A DNA stretch of 64,000 nucleotides from Sphingobacterium sp. UBA4616. Its GTDB lineage: Bacteria; Bacteroidota; Bacteroidia; Sphingobacteriales; Sphingobacteriaceae. The first letter of the stretch is position 1. The number at the start of each line of letters is the position of its first letter. The position numbers were made by a program, and so were the translations under genes. Below, piece after piece: positions 55,968 to 64,000 of this stretch. The notes under the pieces were generated by a model. That model made no database searches and had not been told where the DNA came from. It was given only the letters and a program-made list of their open reading frames with translations. The DNA lies in NCBI GenBank assembly GCA_002386525.1, contig DGIS01000013.1:402321-466320 (forward strand). Direction: 5' to 3'.

Positions 55968-57167
55968 ATGTGGATTATAACAAATACCAATATCATAACA
56001 CCTTACCGCGTGATCGCGGATGGGACAGTATGGATTGCTGAGGGGAAAATTGTGCATATTAGCGAAGGCTATTTGGCAAAAGAAGCTGTCGAAGAAGGTT
56101 GGTCAGCTGCCCAATGGATGGATGCCGAGGGGCTGTATCTTGCACCGGGTTTTATTGATATACATGTCCATGGCGGTGGCGGCGCTGATTTTATGGATAA
56201 CAGTGTGTCTGCATTTTTAACTGTTGCCGAAACGCATCTACGTTATGGTACCACTGCCATGCTGCCGACCACCTTGACCAGTGAACGCGAGGAGCTATTG
56301 GAACTTTTCTCCGTCTATGAAGCAGCTAGGGAGCAGAATAGCAAAGGGAGCCGATTTTTAGGTCTGCATCTCGAAGGGCCCTATTTTGCGATGAACCAAC
56401 GGGGGGCGCAGGACCCCAAGTATATCCGTAATCCGGATCCAAAAGAATACATGCCTATACTTGAACGTTATCATCACCTCATCAGTCGATGGAGTGCGGC
56501 TCCTGAGCTGCCTGGAGCACTGGACTTTGGACGGGCTGTGCGCAGTCATGGTATCTTATTGGCTCTGGCACATACCGATGCAGTGTATGAGGAGATATTA
56601 CCTGCGGTCGAAGTTGGATATCGTCTGGCAACACATTTCTATTCTGGTATGTCCGGCATGAGGCGCATTCACGCGCATCGTTATGCCGGAGCTATTGAGA
56701 GTTGTTTTCTATTGGACCAGATAGATGTGGAGATTATAGCAGATGGTGTCCATTTGCCCGAGCCTTTTCTGCGGCTAATTCATAAAGTGAAAGGTGCGGA
56801 TAAAATGATCCTGATTACCGACGCGATGCGTGCAGCTGGTATGCCCGAGGGTAAAAGTGTGTTGGGAAGCTTACGTCACGGAACTGAAGTAATTGTTGAG
56901 GAAGGAGTAGCCAAGCTGACCGATCGTTCTTCTTTTGCAGGTAGTGTGGCTACGGCAGATCGCCTTGTCCGCACCATGGTCAACAAGGGAGGCGTCAGTT
57001 TAGTAGAAGCCGTACAGATGATGACGATCAACCCCGCAAGACTGCTTGGGCTGGATCGTAAGATCGGAGCAATAGCTATAGGAATGGAAGCAGATATTGT
57101 GCTTTTTGATGAAGATGTAGTCATTCATCACAGTTTTGTTGCTGGTGAATTACGTTACAGTAAATAA
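55968..57167 (+). CDS. nagA: N-acetylglucosamine-6-phosphate deacetylase
   Basis: 399 residues, amidohydrolase fold. Metal and catalytic residues are all present: HVH (66-68) in GFIDIHVHGGGGADF, Glu136 in HLEGPYF, His202 in LAHTDA, His223 in ATHFYSGMSGM, and catalytic Asp285 in LITDAMRAAG. Removes acetate from GlcNAc-6-phosphate (or GalNAc-6-phosphate) in the cytoplasm, giving the substrate of the NagB-like enzyme. No kinase for N-acetyl-hexosamine lies in the window, so phosphorylation must come from elsewhere. Last gene of the operon; it ends 6 bases before the end of the convergent LacI gene. Confidence 0.92.
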   Translation: MWIITNTNIITPYRVIADGTVWIAEGKIVHISEGYLAKEAVEEGWSAAQWMDAEGLYLAPGFIDIHVHGGGGADFMDNSVSAFLTVAETHLRYGTTAMLPTTLTSEREELLELFSVYEAAREQNSKGSRFLGLHLEGPYFAMNQRGAQDPKYIRNPDPKEYMPILERYHHLISRWSAAPELPGALDFGRAVRSHGILLALAHTDAVYEEILPAVEVGYRLATHFYSGMSGMRRIHAHRYAGAIESCFLLDQIDVEIIADGVHLPEPFLRLIHKVKGADKMILITDAMRAAGMPEGKSVLGSLRHGTEVIVEEGVAKLTDRSSFAGSVATADRLVRTMVNKGGVSLVEAVQMMTINPARLLGLDRKIGAIAIGMEADIVLFDEDVVIHHSFVAGELRYSK

Positions 57168-57173
57168 AGATCA

Positions 57174-58190
57174 CTAAGAGGATCGTTTGGTCGAATCCCT
57201 TTCGATTAATTTTCCAGGCAATACCATATCCTGAATTTCAAAATCCCGATTTTTTATATGACGGATGAGTAGCGCACAACTCCTTTTGCCGATCTCCATT
57301 GCAGGTTCTTCAATCGTGCTTAAATTGGGTTCTACTACGGTAGCAATGGGATCATTGGTAAATCCGATGACGCCAATGTCCCGGCCTACACGGAGCCCCT
57401 GCTGCTTGATTGTCTGAATGGCGCCAACAGCTTTTCGGTCATTGGCAGCGAAGATCGCATCTGGACGGTCAGGGAGGGCAAGTAGCTCCAACGTATCAGT
57501 GGCGCCGTGAGCCTGTGAAAAACCAGAATATACAATAAGACGCTGATCGATAGCCATGTTGTGCTTTTCCAGCGCTTGCAGATAACCGTTTAGGCGCTGC
57601 TGCGTAAATTGCAGATTTTCGGGGCCGGCAATATGAGCAATGCGCGTATAGCCTTGTCGTATTAGGTATTCGGTTGCCTGTAAGGCTCCTGCAAAATCAT
57701 CTTGCACAACTTTAGAAGCATTTATATCTTTAGGTACACGGTCAAAGAATACGATTGGCATTCCTTTCGCCATCAATTGTTCAAAATGATCGTTTGTGGC
57801 TGAATCGGAAGAGATCGAAATAAGAAGTCCATCCAGACTACTCGTTGATAGGTTTTCCAATAGGTTCTGTTCCCGTGCGACATGATCGTTGGTGACATAG
57901 AGAATCACATTATAATCGCGTTCATAAGCTTCTTCCTGAATACCCGAAATCACCATGGAAAAATAATAATTGGTGATAAAGGGAATGACCACACCTATAT
58001 TTTTTGTTGAACCGGAAGCTAAGGCGGAAGCATTTTTATTAGGCTTAAAGTTTAATTTCTTGGCGAGTGTCAACACCTTTTTTCGAGTTTCTGGATTGAC
58101 ATCGTGGGTATCCCGAAAAGCCCGCGAAACTGTGGATACCGAAATTTGGAGCATCTTCGCTATATCCTTGATGCCTAAAGGATTCTTCAT
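57174..58190 (-). CDS. LacI-family transcriptional regulator
   Basis: 338 residues. HTH of LacI type at the N-terminus (IKDIAKMLQISVSTVSRAF, then NPETRKKVLTLAKKLNFKPN), hinge, and a periplasmic-binding-protein-like effector domain (NIGVVIPFITNYYFSMVISGIQ, VQDDFAGALQATEYLIRQGY, DAIFAANDRKAVGAIQ). It sits tail to tail with nagA and probably senses an amino-sugar phosphate to control the operon that begins at 45752, where a LacI-type palindrome stands. This gives the locus a second control circuit besides the sigma/FecR pair. Confidence 0.92.
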   Translation of the reverse strand: MKNPLGIKDIAKMLQISVSTVSRAFRDTHDVNPETRKKVLTLAKKLNFKPNKNASALASGSTKNIGVVIPFITNYYFSMVISGIQEEAYERDYNVILYVTNDHVAREQNLLENLSTSSLDGLLISISSDSATNDHFEQLMAKGMPIVFFDRVPKDINASKVVQDDFAGALQATEYLIRQGYTRIAHIAGPENLQFTQQRLNGYLQALEKHNMAIDQRLIVYSGFSQAHGATDTLELLALPDRPDAIFAANDRKAVGAIQTIKQQGLRVGRDIGVIGFTNDPIATVVEPNLSTIEEPAMEIGKRSCALLIRHIKNRDFEIQDMVLPGKLIERDSTKRSS

Positions 58191-58330
58191 ATTTAGATAG
58201 GTTTAACAGATTATGGTACAAAATACTAAAAACCATCGAAAATTGTCCGATTTAATGTGTTTTACTGAAATTTTCAGCATCGGCTACCCATACGATGCCG
58301 ATAACTTTTACTCCAAGATGCTATCGTAAT

Positions 58331-58609
58331 TTATATTCCAAAGTTTAAATAATTAAGGTCGAATGCATCTTCATCAATATAGTATTTAACTTTATAACCA
58401 GAATAAAGCTGTAATTTTTTTACAATTGAAAGTTCAACCCCAATTTGAGCATTCAGTGGGATGTATGTTTCGAAGTACATCTCCATGATCCGCAGCCGAG
58501 AATTAAAATGGATAAAAGAATGATAAGCGCTAATTTTAGGGTAAAATGATAGCTGGCCAAAAACGGGCGATGTAGCTATAATGATAGCTGATTGAACAAG
58601 TAGTAGTTC
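58331..58609 (-). pseudogene. Start-less exported-protein fragment
   Basis: Minus-strand open frame of 92 codons ending in TAA at 58331. The first residues (LLLVQSAIIIATSPVFGQ) look like the core of a signal peptide, and the rest (LSFYPKISAYHSF to NYLNFGI) has the alternating pattern of beta strands. No ATG, GTG or TTG starts it, and a TAA stands right before, inside the tail of the terminator of the next gene upstream. I read it as a remnant, perhaps of an outer-membrane protein. Confidence 0.35.
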
Positions 58610-58614
58610 TTATA

Positions 58615-58647
58615 ATAAAAAAAGGCTGATCATACTGACCAACCTTT
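58615..58647 (-). terminator. Intrinsic terminator of the small membrane protein gene
   Basis: On the minus strand GGTTGGTCA pairs with TGATCAGCC (two G-U pairs) over a GTA loop and is followed by T7. It lies about 30 bases behind the stop of the 78-residue gene. Confidence 0.75.
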
Positions 58648-58678
58648 AAATAAAACATTACAATAAAACGTATTAATC

Positions 58679-58915
58679 CTAATCGTGCCCTTCGGTTTTG
58701 ACAATCTTGTTGTAAATACCCAATAGTAAAAACGGTGCCGCCCATTGACCAACGAATAGTGCCGTATTATCATCTTTAGTTTTGCAACATTTTAAAGCCG
58801 CTGAGATTCCCATTGCTGCTAACGAAGCTGCTAAAAATACAATAGAGGGAATTTTAGATGTTTGGGTTTCGACCTCTTTCGTTACTTTGTCTTCATTTCC
58901 TGTTGTAAGTGCCAT
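58679..58915 (-). CDS. Small two-helix membrane protein
   Basis: 78 residues, conserved-looking: a polar N-terminus (EDKVTKEVETQTSK), helix 1 (PSIVFLAASLAAMGISAAL), a CC-containing turn (KCCKTKDD), helix 2 (LFVGQWAAPFLLLGIYNKI) and a short charged tail. Unknown function; the layout recalls small hypothetical proteins common in Sphingobacteriaceae. A good terminator directly downstream supports a real, separately transcribed gene. Confidence 0.7.
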   Translation of the reverse strand: MALTTGNEDKVTKEVETQTSKIPSIVFLAASLAAMGISAALKCCKTKDDNTALFVGQWAAPFLLLGIYNKIVKTEGHD

Positions 58916-59056
58916 AGTATTTATAGTTTAGTTTATTAGTGAACTACTTTCAAAATAAAATGGTTTGAAAATATCTATTATTTTTCTTCCTCACTTCATT
59001 CCCGGTCTGAACTTTATAAGAATCCACATTGCTTTGAAATTGCTTTATTAACCGAA

Positions 59057-59512
59057 TTAAGGATTTTTATTCTTTATGACAAATAGTTTATAAATTGAAA
59101 TGCATCCCGGTTTACGGTAGAAAGTTTCTATCTCGTGATATTTGACACATAATAATTGTAGGTCTTTATAAGATATGTAACTTACTACGGTATCTTCGAG
59201 CGCAACAATTTCGTAATTAGAAGGCTTTTGTTCTATAAAACTATCCAGAACTGAACAGATATTTGTTTCCGAGAAAAAACGCATGATATACTCCCTGCTG
59301 TCTGAAGTAAACAGAGTTTTTACAAGACCAGATTCCATAAAAAATATTTTATCACAAATTCTTCCTCTTTTGACAATTTTGTCACCTTTTTTAAAAGATT
59401 TTGAAGCGATTTTTGATTTAAATTCAAGCAATGCGTCATTATTCACATTAAAGTGAAATTGTACGAATTGTACAAAATCCAGTGGATTATAATTGGAAAA
59501 GTTAGTCATCAT
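59057..59512 (-). CDS. Crp/Fnr-like protein lacking the DNA-binding domain
   Basis: 151 residues. The cyclic-nucleotide-binding barrel is intact (SFKKGDKIVKRGRICDKIFFMESGLVKTLF, IMRFFSETNICSVLDSFIEQKPSNYEIVALEDTVVSYIS) and reaches the start of the dimer helix (VKYHEIETFYRK). There the usual sequence is replaced by PGCISIYKLFVIKNKNP and a stop. No HTH is found in any minus-strand frame behind it. The break makes it either a pseudogene or a ligand-binding-only protein. Confidence 0.6.
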   Translation of the reverse strand: MMTNFSNYNPLDFVQFVQFHFNVNNDALLEFKSKIASKSFKKGDKIVKRGRICDKIFFMESGLVKTLFTSDSREYIMRFFSETNICSVLDSFIEQKPSNYEIVALEDTVVSYISYKDLQLLCVKYHEIETFYRKPGCISIYKLFVIKNKNP

Positions 59513-59885
59513 ACTATATAGCTCAATGCCATTATTTTATTTAATTTACGATTGTTTTTCCGAAATGATGTAAACAGCGATGAATGGTTCAATAAGGCTC
59601 CCTATACTTTCTTAAATGGCGGATTTGTATTGTGTTGTCAGTGAGGTTTTTAAATATTACTAGTGAGGTTGGTCATTCTATTTTGTAATTTATCATTTTT
59701 TCTATAAAAGCAATTTTTATGCACACTAACTGTAATTGCCTAAAGACAGTTCATAAATGAAGGATGTCTATCGCCTAAATTATCTCATTTGTTACAAAAG
59801 TATTTTGCACAAACGATTGCATTGTATATTTTTTGTTTTATTTAATTGTATTTATAAAATTAGAAAGAACAATTAAATTTAAATT
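59513..59885. other. Gene-free AT-rich stretch
   Basis: About 370 bases between the Crp/Fnr-like gene (-) and the DUF3472-type gene (+). It must hold both promoters, but no strict TTG/TAnnTTTG pair was found. Confidence 0.4.
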
Positions 59886-61238
59886 ATGAGATATCCCAAA
59901 GTTACACTGCTGCTCAGTGCAGTATTGGCAAGCTTTCTTTCTTGCCAAAAAAGCGATTTGCAAACCAATTTAGAAGAGAAATTATCGCTGCGTGCTGCTT
60001 CCCCGGGTTTAAGCGGATACGAAGTTCCCTTAGGTGGCAATGGATTTGTCACTTCTGCACCTTCCGGTGCAGCGGAAGTCATCAATAGCAACGGATTGGC
60101 AAACTGGAACAATGTCAATAGTGTAATCAGTACCTATGCTAAGGTTCCTCAAGCGGGCGCTTTACGTGTTAAAATAAGAGCTAAAGTGTTACCTTCAGGC
60201 GATAGTAGTACGGTGAAATTAACAATTAATGGTATAAGCAAACAAATCAAACTTAAAGGTGCAGCATTAAAAGATTACACGGTCGGTACCTATTCACTAA
60301 ATACCGCGGGATATGTAAAAATGGATCTTCAAGGCGTAACCAAGTCAGGCGGTTATTTTGCAGATGTATCACACTTAATTCTAGATAGTTATGCGACAAA
60401 TGGCACCGTAATCTATAGTGATAACAATGTAGATAATACCTACAATTGGTCGCGGCGGGGCCCATCCGGCCATTTGAATTATACCATTCCAACGAATCAG
60501 CAAGTATCCTATTATTATAGCGAGGTGAAAGTGCCTGTTGGAGAAGATAAAATAGGATCTTACTTTATGGCAAATGGCTTCGATCAAGGGTATTTCGGTA
60601 TGCAGGTCAATTCAGCGACAGAACGCAGAATACTGTTTTCTGTTTGGAGTCCATATAGCACCGATGATCCATCCCAAATACCAGCAGAGGACCGCATCAC
60701 ATTAAATAGAAAAGGGACAAATACGACTACAGGTGAGTTTGGTGGCGAAGGTTCTGGTGGACAAAGCTATCTCAAGTATAATTGGACTTCCGCCACAACA
60801 TATAAATTTTTATTGAAGGGAGAACCTGATAACAATGGAAGTACTGACTTTACGGCATGGTTTAATGATCCGTCGACCAATAATTGGATACTAATTGCAA
60901 GCTGGAAACGTCCTAAAATAAATACTTATTTAACAGGCTTTCATAGCTTCCTCGAAAATTTCAATGCCAACAATGGCTTCCTTGGCCGTTCTGCAGAATA
61001 TAGCAATCAATGGGTTCGTACATCTACTGGAACTTGGCTGAAAGTTGTGGAAAGTACCTTTAATGTTGATGCGACCTATTTAAACAATCAGCGTATAGAC
61101 GCTATTGGCGGAATAACCGGAAACAGCTTCTTCCTCAAAAATGGCGGTTTTTTCAATACTGTCGTAAATCCCGGAACGAAGTTTACACTACCAGGTTATG
61201 GCACAGCACCTTCAATAAATTTAACAACGCTACCTTAA
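59886..61238 (+). CDS. DUF3472/DUF5077-type lipoprotein
   Basis: 450 residues. Signal peptide with lipobox (LASFLSC, Cys20). Residues about 40-155 are a beta domain (SGYEVPLGGNGFVTSAPSGAAEVINS, then NNVNSVISTYAKV) like DUF5077, and about 165-420 a DUF3472-type domain (SRRGPSGHLNYTIP, YYYSEVKVPVGEDKIGSYFMANGFDQGYFGMQVNS, LIASWKRPK, YLTGFHSFLENFN). Bacteroidota proteins of this type are surface or periplasmic and often sit with glycan genes; the activity is not known. Single gene with its own terminator. Confidence 0.75.
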   Translation: MRYPKVTLLLSAVLASFLSCQKSDLQTNLEEKLSLRAASPGLSGYEVPLGGNGFVTSAPSGAAEVINSNGLANWNNVNSVISTYAKVPQAGALRVKIRAKVLPSGDSSTVKLTINGISKQIKLKGAALKDYTVGTYSLNTAGYVKMDLQGVTKSGGYFADVSHLILDSYATNGTVIYSDNNVDNTYNWSRRGPSGHLNYTIPTNQQVSYYYSEVKVPVGEDKIGSYFMANGFDQGYFGMQVNSATERRILFSVWSPYSTDDPSQIPAEDRITLNRKGTNTTTGEFGGEGSGGQSYLKYNWTSATTYKFLLKGEPDNNGSTDFTAWFNDPSTNNWILIASWKRPKINTYLTGFHSFLENFNANNGFLGRSAEYSNQWVRTSTGTWLKVVESTFNVDATYLNNQRIDAIGGITGNSFFLKNGGFFNTVVNPGTKFTLPGYGTAPSINLTTLP

Positions 61239-61278
61239 CAGACATATTTACAGTAGATTATTCATAATTTACATCTAT

Positions 61279-61325
61279 TAAAAGGGACAATACTTCATTA
61301 AAAAGTATCGTTCCTTTTAATTTTC
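61279..61325 (+). terminator. Terminator of the DUF3472-type gene
   Basis: Arms 61279-61295 and 61303-61319 pair at 15 of 17 positions over a short loop, followed by a T-rich stretch; about 40 bases behind the stop codon. Confidence 0.75.
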
Positions 61326-61655
61326 GTGCATGCTAAGCCGTCCCTTTGCCATAAATCCTATCTTAGTCTTATCCTTTACCACCTTGATGGAAAGCTCCGT
61401 TATGAAGCTTTCGGTTAGGAAATATTGTGGCCATTGGGGAGTGCTACGGTGCAGACTTCATTGTTTTTAAATCAACATCCAATGGTAAGTTTAACGAAAG
61501 TTGTATCAAACGATAGACTAGAATTCACGGTATATATCGAAGATGATGATAAGGTATGCTATGCATACTTAGGGAAGAAAAAGAGTACAGTTGGCAATAT
61601 ATGGTTATACAATACCGTCCGTCCCTACTCCCAGCGAACCTGAATGGCATAAAAA
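61326..61655. other. Unassigned stretch with a doubtful ORF
   Basis: Holds a 72-codon frame (61425-61643) with VVSNDRLEFTVYIEDDDKVC in it. It is not recognised, has no partner, and runs into the decayed Rpn-type gene in another frame; possibly another remnant. Confidence 0.3.
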
Positions 61656-62004
61656 GTAAAATGTCTTCGCTAAATGGACTTTCTACTTACTTACGGAAGC
61701 CTATTTTTAAAAAATTATTTCATTTAGCAGAGTATAGCAAACTAAAACCGGAGGAACGAGAGATGTACAACGCAAGTTTAAGGAATAAATGGGATGCGGA
61801 GAGCATCCGAAGTAGTTAGGAGGAGCTCCTGAAACGAGGGCGCGAAAAGGCAATGGCAGAGGGGGAGACTAAGGGAAAGGCGGAAGTAATAAAAAAACCT
61901 TTTGTGTCTGAATAAGTTTTTCGATATCGGAAATTGCAGAATTAGCGGACGTCAATGTAAAGTTTGTAAAGCAGATCGAGGCACAAAGGGCTAAAGGAAA
62001 ATAA
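61656..62004 (+). pseudogene. Remnant of an Rpn/PD-(D/E)XK-type transposase-nuclease
   Basis: Translation gives KMSSLNGLSTYLRKPIFKKL and LFHLAEYSKLKPEEREMYNA with SLRNKWDAESIRSS, a TAG at 61817-61819, then EELLKRGREKAMAEGETKG. After frame changes at an A7 run (about 61890) and a T5 run (about 61916) it ends as SISEIAELADVNVKFVKQIE to TAA at 62002. This is the C-terminal tail of Rpn-family (PD-(D/E)XK) transposase-like proteins, with the Glu/Lys/Gly-rich stretch and final HTH-like helix. The nuclease half is absent. One nonsense and two frameshifts: dead. Confidence 0.7.
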
Positions 62005-62317
62005 AAACAAATTGCCCGATGAAAGAGTCTAACATAAACATATCGACCGATACTCCGATTTTAGTTGTTAACTATGCTGAATAGATCTTTCTGAGGACGC
62101 TCGACAGAATTATAGTGGATAAGCTTTTGATCACCGTTATCCTACGCAACCAAACTGCGTACTTTTATATTTCTGTATAAACTTCATTTTTTTTAAGAAA
62201 ATTATTTATCTGATAATAAGCGATATACTTTATTTTTTATGCTCTTTTTCTAATGCGCAAGAGGGCTTCAGTATTGCAATCGACCTTTGTGTTAATAAAA
62301 ATAAAAAGCACGAAGAA
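62005..62317. other. Gene-free stretch before the nucleotidyltransferase pair
   Basis: About 310 bases with no coding frame. The last 120 are very AT-rich and should carry the promoter for the next two genes; no strict consensus was found. Confidence 0.4.
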
Positions 62318-63064
62318 ATGAAAGCACATATCATTAAGAAGCTCATGGAGATAGAGGCGAACGAAGGAGTACGAATAGTTCTTGCCTGTGAATCAGGAAG
62401 TCGAGGTTGGGGATTTCCGTCAATGGACAGTGATTACGATGTTCGGTTTATTTATGTGAGAAAAGAGGAGGACTATATCCGTTTGTTTCAGCTGCCTACC
62501 GAAATGCGGTTTCCGATAACCGATGACCTTGATATCGCAGGCTGGGATCTGTTCAAAGTGTTGACATTACTGTATAAGAGTAATGTCAGTCCAATCGAAT
62601 GGATCCATTCACCAGTGGTCTATCACGAGTTCACCGGATTCAAAACAAGTTTTAGGACAATGATGGAAAGTTATTTTGACGCACGTAGGCATGCCCATCA
62701 TTATTTGGGGATTGTCCGTAGTAGGATAGAAGATCTGCAAAGCGCAAAAATGAAGCTCAAAAGCTTATTTTACATCCTAAGATCTTTACTTGCCGCAGAT
62801 TGGAGTGTGACCTATCGTAATTATGCACCCATGACATTGGCCGAACTATCCGTATTATTGCCTGATGATATTAAAGTCGAAGTGATGGGATTGCAGGAAT
62901 TGAAAAGCCAAGTCGATGAAGCGTTTATATACAGCTGTTCAGCGAACATAAAGAGTTGTATCGACACAAAGTTAATACATTTAGAGCATCAGGTAAAGCA
63001 GCTTCCCATATCCGTATTGGATAAGGAAGGATTGGAGAATTACTTTAAAACTATATTAAGATGA
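62318..63064 (+). CDS. RlaP-type nucleotidyltransferase (first of pair)
   Basis: 248 residues, cytoplasmic. The minimal polymerase-beta-type core is clear: CESGSRGWGFPSMDSDYDVRFIYV (about 25-48), with GSRxxG and the paired Asp of SDYD for metal binding, and a third Asp expected in DDLDIAG (about 69-75). The rest is helical. This matches the RlaP/PF10127 group, named for association with RNA ligase. It should transfer nucleotides to RNA or a small molecule. Its stop overlaps the ATG of the next gene (ATGA, 63061-63064), so the two are translationally coupled. Confidence 0.82.
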   Translation: MKAHIIKKLMEIEANEGVRIVLACESGSRGWGFPSMDSDYDVRFIYVRKEEDYIRLFQLPTEMRFPITDDLDIAGWDLFKVLTLLYKSNVSPIEWIHSPVVYHEFTGFKTSFRTMMESYFDARRHAHHYLGIVRSRIEDLQSAKMKLKSLFYILRSLLAADWSVTYRNYAPMTLAELSVLLPDDIKVEVMGLQELKSQVDEAFIYSCSANIKSCIDTKLIHLEHQVKQLPISVLDKEGLENYFKTILR

Positions 63065-63981
63065 CTATAGACGAACTTCGAAAGAACGGGCTGATCCTGT
63101 TTGAAGCTGTTGTCGGCAGCCGGGCATATGGATTGGCCACAGCATCTTCCGATACCGATATCAGGGGTATATTTTATCTGCCCCTGGAATATTACTTGAG
63201 CGGTACATATATTGCCCAAGTGGCTAATGCTAGCAATGATGAGGTTTACTATGAGCTAGGGCGCTTTGTAGAGCTCCTGTCAAAGAGTAACCCGACTGTA
63301 TTGGAGCTATTGGCTAGTCCGGCCGACTGCATCGTATACCAAGATCCAATCATAGATAAATTTAAAATGCAGGATTTTATTACGCGAGAGGCCGTTATGA
63401 CTTTTGCGCAATACGCCATGGTACAGGTGAGAAAGGCAAAAGGATTGAATAAAAAAATCAACAATCCAATGGAACGTGAACGTAAAAGTTTACTGGATTT
63501 CTGCTTTATCATAGCTGGTCATAGTAGTTTACCGTTAAGAGATTGGTTAAGTAAGCGGCATTGGAGAGAGGAAAACTGTGGTTTAGCAAAGATCGAACAT
63601 ACAAAGGGTATGTATGCTCTGTATTATGATCAGGCCCAGAATTTGGATTACAAAGGTATCGTGGCTACAATGGAGAGTAATGAGGTTTCCTACAGTTCTA
63701 TCCCCAGGGAAGAAATACTTTGTGCGTACCTATTTGTTAATCACGAAGCTTATTCATCTTATTGCAAGGCCTATAACGAATATTTTAGCTGGGTGTCGGC
63801 ACGCAATGAGGCGCGCTTTGAAGGAACAATGACCCACGGTCATGGCTATGATGCCAAAAATATGATGCACACCATCCGTCTATTGCAACAGGCAAAAGAG
63901 ATTTTTTCCAAAAGTGAACTACAGATACAACGTCCTAATAGGGAAGAGCTCCTGCGTATCAAGGAGGGGGCTCATAGCTAG
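63061..63981 (+). CDS. RlaP-type nucleotidyltransferase (second of pair)
   Basis: 306 residues. Core motif VVGSRAYGLATASSDTDIRGIF (about 18-39), third acidic residue in the strand near VYYELGRFVELLSKSNPTVLELL (about 60-82), then MVQVRKAKGLNKKINNP and a helical C-terminus ending GHGYDAKNMMHTIRLLQQAKEIF, a pattern typical of PF10127 proteins. It differs from its upstream neighbour in length and sequence, so the two are not a recent duplication and may form a heteromer. The window ends 19 bases after its stop. Confidence 0.82.
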   Translation: MTIDELRKNGLILFEAVVGSRAYGLATASSDTDIRGIFYLPLEYYLSGTYIAQVANASNDEVYYELGRFVELLSKSNPTVLELLASPADCIVYQDPIIDKFKMQDFITREAVMTFAQYAMVQVRKAKGLNKKINNPMERERKSLLDFCFIIAGHSSLPLRDWLSKRHWREENCGLAKIEHTKGMYALYYDQAQNLDYKGIVATMESNEVSYSSIPREEILCAYLFVNHEAYSSYCKAYNEYFSWVSARNEARFEGTMTHGHGYDAKNMMHTIRLLQQAKEIFSKSELQIQRPNREELLRIKEGAHS

Positions 63982-64000
63982 GTAGTGTAAACTGAACTGT

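Noticed and set aside
1..64000. Search by eye for CRISPR arrays, tRNA or rRNA genes, phage genes and intact insertion sequences
   Set aside because: No regularly spaced repeats, no recognisable RNA genes, no phage structural genes and no complete transposase found.

Overview
The window reads as chromosomal DNA of a Bacteroidota member, most likely a Sphingobacterium-type organism. The grounds are three SusC/SusD pairs, an ECF sigma/FecR pair, Bacteroidota-style promoter elements (TTG, about 20 bases, TAnnTTTG), few Shine-Dalgarno sites and frequent lipoprotein boxes. No rRNA, tRNA, CRISPR array or intact insertion sequence was seen. The genus is inferred, not proven.

Layout. 1-10.3 kb is a loosely packed AT-rich region with envelope genes (glycolipid-binding-like protein, L,D-transpeptidase lipoprotein, OmpA lipoprotein), a DHA2 drug-efflux protein, a class A beta-lactamase, a Crp/Fnr regulator and a lone receiver protein. 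Between them lie two clearly decayed genes, a serine hydrolase and a GT39 glycosyltransferase. 10.4-11.4 kb holds an AI-2E/PerM-type permease. 11.5-21.3 kb is a compact polysaccharide utilisation locus: GH2/GH5-like plus GH16 fusion, SusD and SusC on the minus strand, with a divergent propeller/LuxR regulator. It probably targets a beta-1,3-glucan. 21.4-33.1 kb is mixed accessory DNA: AraC regulators, a Tet(X)-like flavin monooxygenase, a three-glycosyltransferase operon, a siderophore-interacting-type flavoprotein, an HxlR/quinone-reductase divergon, a membrane XRE regulator and a retropepsin-like protease, plus a decayed SDR gene.

33.3-58.2 kb is the dominant feature, a run of 14 genes visibly richer in G+C than its surroundings. 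In order: ECF sigma, FecR, SusC, SusD, two secreted FAD-dependent oxidoreductases, CstA, a second SusC/SusD, a two-domain alpha/beta hydrolase, a Tat-exported GH109-type enzyme, NagB-like, a FucP-type sugar permease, NagA, and a convergent LacI repressor. The logic is uptake of an N-acetyl-hexosamine glycan, release of GalNAc/GlcNAc in the periplasm, permease import, then deacetylation and deamination. What the oxidoreductase pair and CstA do in such a locus is not explained by known pathways; this is my best candidate for an undescribed system.

58.2-64 kb holds a small membrane protein, a Crp/Fnr protein lacking its DNA-binding domain, a DUF3472-type lipoprotein, the wreck of an Rpn-type transposase/nuclease, and at the right edge two overlapping minimal nucleotidyltransferase genes of the RlaP type, possibly the start of an RNA-repair cluster outside the window.
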